NCBI RefSeq assembly: GCF_000170835.1
Contig: NZ_ABCP01000034.1
Span: 1-37,509 of the forward strand
Direction: 5' to 3'
From: Marinobacter algicola DG893
GTDB lineage: Bacteria; Pseudomonadota; Gammaproteobacteria; Pseudomonadales; Oleiphilaceae
DNA length: 37,509 nucleotides
Made by a program: the position numbers and the translations under genes. Position 1 is the stretch's first letter. Every line of letters begins with the position of its first letter. A model generated the notes under the pieces. It was not told where the DNA came from, made no database searches, and saw nothing but the letters and a program-made list of their open reading frames with translations. Positions 34,799 through 37,509 of this stretch are shown in pieces.

Positions 34799-35200
34799 AT
34801 GATCGTACCTGTCTCTGCCGTTTTCGCAGCCGTTCTCGGGCTGCTGTTGCTGGTGTTGTCGGGGATGGTTTCCCGTTTCCGCCTGAAATATAAAAAGAGC
34901 CTGGGTGTCACCGACGACCGGGACTTCCAGGCGGCCGTCCGTGCCCAGGCGAACCTGGTGGAATACGCCCCCCTGGGGCTGATAATGCTCGCAGTTGCCG
35001 AGTTGAACGGTGTTCCCAGTGGGCTGGTGTACTGGACGGGGATGGCCTTTGTGGTGGGGCGCGTATTGCATGCCTTCGGCATGATCAATGGCCGGGGTGG
35101 CCCCCATATTGCCCGTATGGCAGGTATTCTGCTGACCTGGGTTGGCATCCTCGCTATTGCCGTATTGCTGCTCTGGAACGTGTTCCAGGTCTACGGCTGA
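34799..35200 (+). CDS. MAPEG family membrane protein
   Basis: The 133-aa protein has four membrane helices (VSAVFAAVLGLLLLVLSGMV; LGLIMLAVAEL; SGLVYWTGMAFVVGRVLHAFG; LLTWVGILAIAVLLLW). It carries the MAPEG signature around RAQANLVEYAPLGL and the conserved Arg-Val-Leu-His of helix 3. Eukaryotic members are glutathione-dependent enzymes; bacterial members such as this are usually uncharacterised and may act as membrane glutathione transferases or peroxidases. It follows the GlsB-like gene with 2 bp between (TGATTATG), implying coupled expression. Confidence 0.92.
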   Translation: MIVPVSAVFAAVLGLLLLVLSGMVSRFRLKYKKSLGVTDDRDFQAAVRAQANLVEYAPLGLIMLAVAELNGVPSGLVYWTGMAFVVGRVLHAFGMINGRGGPHIARMAGILLTWVGILAIAVLLLWNVFQVYG

Positions 35201-35208
35201 GTCTCCCG

Positions 35209-35227
35209 CGGGGGCACTCAGCCCCCG
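35209..35227 (+). terminator. Hairpin terminator after the MAPEG gene
   Basis: CGGGGGC (35209-35215) pairs with GCCCCCG (35221-35227) across a 5-nt loop, 9 bp after the MAPEG stop. The following GATCTTTGATCTG has only a short T-run. It may terminate both this operon and the convergent OmpA-domain gene. Confidence 0.6.
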
Positions 35228-35253
35228 GATCTTTGATCTGTAAGGCCGGGCTC

Positions 35254-35700
35254 CTAGAGCGCCCGTGCCATTTCCATGGTGACGTATTCCAGTTCCAGCC
35301 GGCGGTTGGCGGCGTGGTCTTCCGGGCGCGCCAGTGGGCGATCACTGCCCCAACCGCTCACCAGAACCTGGCTTTCCCTGACGCCCTCGCGAATCAGTAC
35401 TTTGGCCGCGCTGCTGGCCCGCAGGCGGGACAGGAAATGGTTGTATTCACTAACGCCGAAATTATCGGCATGGCCATGGATCCGCACCGTCACGCCCGGG
35501 TTGTGCCTCAGGTAGAGCGCGTGCTGGCGCAGGATCGCCAGGTCCTGCTCATCCAGGCGATGTTTGTTGAAGCCGTAGTGAAACCGCAGCCGGTGTGGTT
35601 TGCGGGGAGTGCTGTCCGATGCCAGTGAGGGCATGGGCAAGCCTGATTCGATGGCCGCTCTGGCAAGTAGATCCGGATTGTCCAGTATGAGTACAGTCAT
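35254..35700 (-). CDS. OmpA-domain protein without signal peptide
   Basis: The 148-aa protein carries one OmpA-like peptidoglycan-binding domain at about 35-143: RFHYGFNKHRLDEQDLAILRQ, then VRIHGHADNFGVSEYN (the TDxxG-like motif is HADNFG), LSRLRASSAAKVL, and NRRLELEYV. The N-terminal 33 residues are neither hydrophobic nor lipoprotein-like, so no export signal is visible, even when the frame is extended upstream. The start ATG 35700 has AAGGAAAC upstream, which supports a genuinely short protein. It may be a cytosolic OmpA-fold protein, a truncated one, or a divergent PdsO-type partner of the sortase system encoded 1.5 kb away. The conserved Asp and Arg of peptidoglycan binding (Asp in HADNFG, Arg in LSRLRA) appear present. 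Confidence 0.8.
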   Translation of the reverse strand: MTVLILDNPDLLARAAIESGLPMPSLASDSTPRKPHRLRFHYGFNKHRLDEQDLAILRQHALYLRHNPGVTVRIHGHADNFGVSEYNHFLSRLRASSAAKVLIREGVRESQVLVSGWGSDRPLARPEDHAANRRLELEYVTMEMARAL

Positions 35701-36034
35701 GGCAGTTTCCTTGGTTGCACGTCCTGTTTTTCTTGTTGTCCCGGCAACTATTGGCTGTGGCCGGGACAACGGCAATTGGCGATTGGTCGAAACCCATACT
35801 CCGTGCTCGTTTCGAGCATCGTGCGATTCGCCCCTTTGCGGCTGCCCTGATTGAATGTCATTTGTATGACCATCGTGTGACAACCGCAGAGTAGCCTGTT
35901 TGTGGTGCCGCGCACAGTTTGTTTTGCCCGTGGCCGGCTAAACCGCTTCAGGATTCATTACAACGCGAAAAACTGGCCATGCTGTGGTAAAAAGCACCCC
36001 TGAAGAGACAAATTATGATGAATTGTGACGGTCC
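35701..36034. other. Intergenic spacer between divergent OmpA-domain and rhomboid genes
   Basis: This 334-bp spacer holds an 11-bp perfect inverted repeat, GTTGTCCCGGC at 35735-35745 and GCCGGGACAAC at 35760-35770. It lies in the leader of the OmpA-domain gene, about 35 nt upstream of its start. The remainder (35771-36034) shows no further reading frame with coding character and no well-spaced promoter that I could identify. Promoters for both flanking genes must lie here. Confidence 0.5.
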
Positions 36035-37483
36035 ATGCTGATTATCCCCGCCGAAAACACCGTGAACTGGAAGCGCCCGCCCTGGGTTACTCTCGGGCTG
36101 ATCACGACATGCCTGCTGGTATTCTTCTTTTACCAGGGCGACGACAACCGGCTGATTGAAGAAGCGGTCGAGCAGTATCTGGAGTCGGACCTGAAGTCGC
36201 TGGAAGCCCCGGTGTATGAGGACTACCTCGAGCGACAGATCGAGTTTGAAGACAACAAAGATCGGGTCAACGACCTGCAGAATTTCCAGCAATTGCAGGA
36301 AGAGGGCGGAGACCTTTGGGTTGCCTATAGCCTGTTGGCGGACCGTGAGTTTTACCAGTACATGCTGCAGAACCGGGACAGGCTTTTGGCGCCGGCCGAG
36401 CGCCGCCTCTGGCTGGAGCAGCGTGGGGATATTCAGACCCAACTGATGGATAAACTCAGTGCCAATCAGCTAGGGCTGGTACCGGCGGAATTTTCCCTCT
36501 ACACGCTGATTACCTACCAGTTCCTCCACGGCGGTTGGGGTCACATTATTGGCAACCTCGTGTTCCTGTTCCTGCTGGGGTTTACCGTCGAGAAGGCTTT
36601 GGGGCCAGGGCGTTTTCTGCTGGCATACCTGTTGTGTGGTGCCCTTTCGGGCGTGGTGTTCACCGCGTTTTCCATGGGCAGTCACATCCCGCTGGTGGGT
36701 GCATCCGGGTCCATCTCCGGGCTCATGGGCATGTATGTGGCCATCTACGGGCTGCAGAAAATCCGCTTCTTCTATTTCGTGGGTGTGTACTTCAATTATT
36801 TTCGCGCCCCGGCGTTGGCGATCCTGCCCGTGTGGTTGGGCAAGGAAATCTACGATTACTGGTTCGCCGGGGCCACCGGCATTGCCTACATGGCTCACGC
36901 GGGTGGCTTGGTGGCTGGCGCCGGTATGGTCTGGCTTCTGGGTAAGAGCTGGTTGCAGGTGAAGGAAGAATTTTTCGAGCCAGAGGAAGATGAGCAGGAC
37001 GAGCGTTTCACCACCGGCTACAGCCAGGCCATGGCCAGCCTCGGGCGGATGGATTTCGACCTGGCCCGGCACCAGTTCGAGGCGCTGAGAGAGCACTATC
37101 CGGACCGCACTATCCTGTTGGAGCACTTATATCAGCTGGCGAAACTACGCCCGGACCTGCCGCAATACCGCGAGCGGACGCAGGAATTGATGAACGAGTC
37201 CCTTAGCCGTCGCCAGCCCGAGCGGATGGTTGAAATCTGGCAGGAATACCTGAGCAAAGGCGAGGGCCACGCGCCGCTTGATGCCGAGGATCACAACCGG
37301 GTGTTGTTCACCTGCCTTCGTAATGACGACCTGAAAGCCGCGGAGAAAGCCTTCGAACGCCTGCGCAGCGCTGGTGACCAGCTCCTGGCTAGCGAAGCCT
37401 GCCGTTTGCTGGCAGAAGAGTTCGAAAAGCGCCAGATGACGCCAAAAGCTCGCCACTACAGGCAGTTGTTACAAGAAGGCTAA
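36035..37483 (+). CDS. Rhomboid intramembrane serine protease with C-terminal helical repeats
   Basis: The 482-aa protein cleaves substrates within the membrane. After a first helix (VTLGLITTCLLVFFFY, about 19-34) there is a ~115-residue mostly helical, charged insertion. The rhomboid core follows: FLHGGWGHIIGN (His165 and His170, Asn174), the catalytic Ser224 in GASGS, and His288 in MAHAGG. Six or more membrane helices end near residue 305. The C-terminal ~170 residues (about 315-482) are soluble, alpha-helical and TPR-like (SLGRMDFDLARHQFEALREHYP, then NDDLKAAEKAFERLRSAG). The catalytic dyad and oxyanion residues are intact. The start ATG 36035 lacks a strong ribosome-binding site. The substrate is unknown. 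Its position near the sortase system may be coincidence. Confidence 0.92.
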   Translation: MLIIPAENTVNWKRPPWVTLGLITTCLLVFFFYQGDDNRLIEEAVEQYLESDLKSLEAPVYEDYLERQIEFEDNKDRVNDLQNFQQLQEEGGDLWVAYSLLADREFYQYMLQNRDRLLAPAERRLWLEQRGDIQTQLMDKLSANQLGLVPAEFSLYTLITYQFLHGGWGHIIGNLVFLFLLGFTVEKALGPGRFLLAYLLCGALSGVVFTAFSMGSHIPLVGASGSISGLMGMYVAIYGLQKIRFFYFVGVYFNYFRAPALAILPVWLGKEIYDYWFAGATGIAYMAHAGGLVAGAGMVWLLGKSWLQVKEEFFEPEEDEQDERFTTGYSQAMASLGRMDFDLARHQFEALREHYPDRTILLEHLYQLAKLRPDLPQYRERTQELMNESLSRRQPERMVEIWQEYLSKGEGHAPLDAEDHNRVLFTCLRNDDLKAAEKAFERLRSAGDQLLASEACRLLAEEFEKRQMTPKARHYRQLLQEG

Positions 37484-37509
37484 CTCACGGTTTGGCGGCC
37501 GAGTGTTGG

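Overview
The window looks like a chromosomal segment of a marine, moderately GC-rich gammaproteobacterium. Marinobacter or a near relative is my best guess. It rests on gene content (a V. cholerae-type T6SS order, a 'proteobacterial dedicated sortase system', DUF3422, DUF815, a LigE-type ligase) and not on any rRNA or marker comparison. No rRNA, tRNA, CRISPR array, IS element or integrase was recognised.

Positions 100-7430 hold the distal end of a type VI secretion cluster in V. cholerae order: a sigma-54 activator (VasH), VasI/TagO, TssA (VasJ) and TssM (VasK). It is followed by a tightly coupled effector module at 7512-14166: VgrG spike, DUF4123 adaptor/chaperone, a 954-aa VasX-like putative pore-forming effector, and a membrane protein placed as its immunity protein. 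The genes touch or overlap (TGATG, 8 bp, 26 bp). Between 14216 and about 14700 lie decayed pieces of a second effector/immunity unit: a tail paralogous to the VasX-like C-terminus runs directly into a tail paralogous to the 337-aa membrane protein at 14745-15758, which is probably an orphan immunity gene. This is the best evidence in the window for turnover of T6SS toxin cassettes.

Positions 15813-20370 hold secreted or envelope genes: a DUF4124 protein overlapping a signal-peptide-bearing minimal ATP-dependent DNA ligase, a YqjD/ElaB-like plus holin-like membrane pair, a secreted glycerophosphodiester phosphodiesterase, and a small outer-membrane beta-barrel protein with a strong terminator. 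Positions 20439-27900 are mostly housekeeping or orphan genes: cysK, a diguanylate cyclase with three solute-binding domains, a spermidine-synthase-like protein, mgsA, a DUF815 ATPase and a DUF3422 membrane protein.

Positions 27983-33690 form a complete proteobacterial dedicated sortase system. A response regulator and histidine kinase (pdsR-pdsS) diverge from a VIT/VWA sortase target and its sortase, which are joined by an ATGA overlap. The kinase's periplasmic region looks like a CBM9-type carbohydrate-binding fold, and the target's sorting motif is a divergent YPQTA. The window ends with a lysophosphatidate acyltransferase, a GlsB-like protein, a MAPEG protein, an OmpA-domain protein without a signal peptide (possibly related to PdsO of the sortase system), and a large rhomboid protease with a C-terminal helical repeat region.
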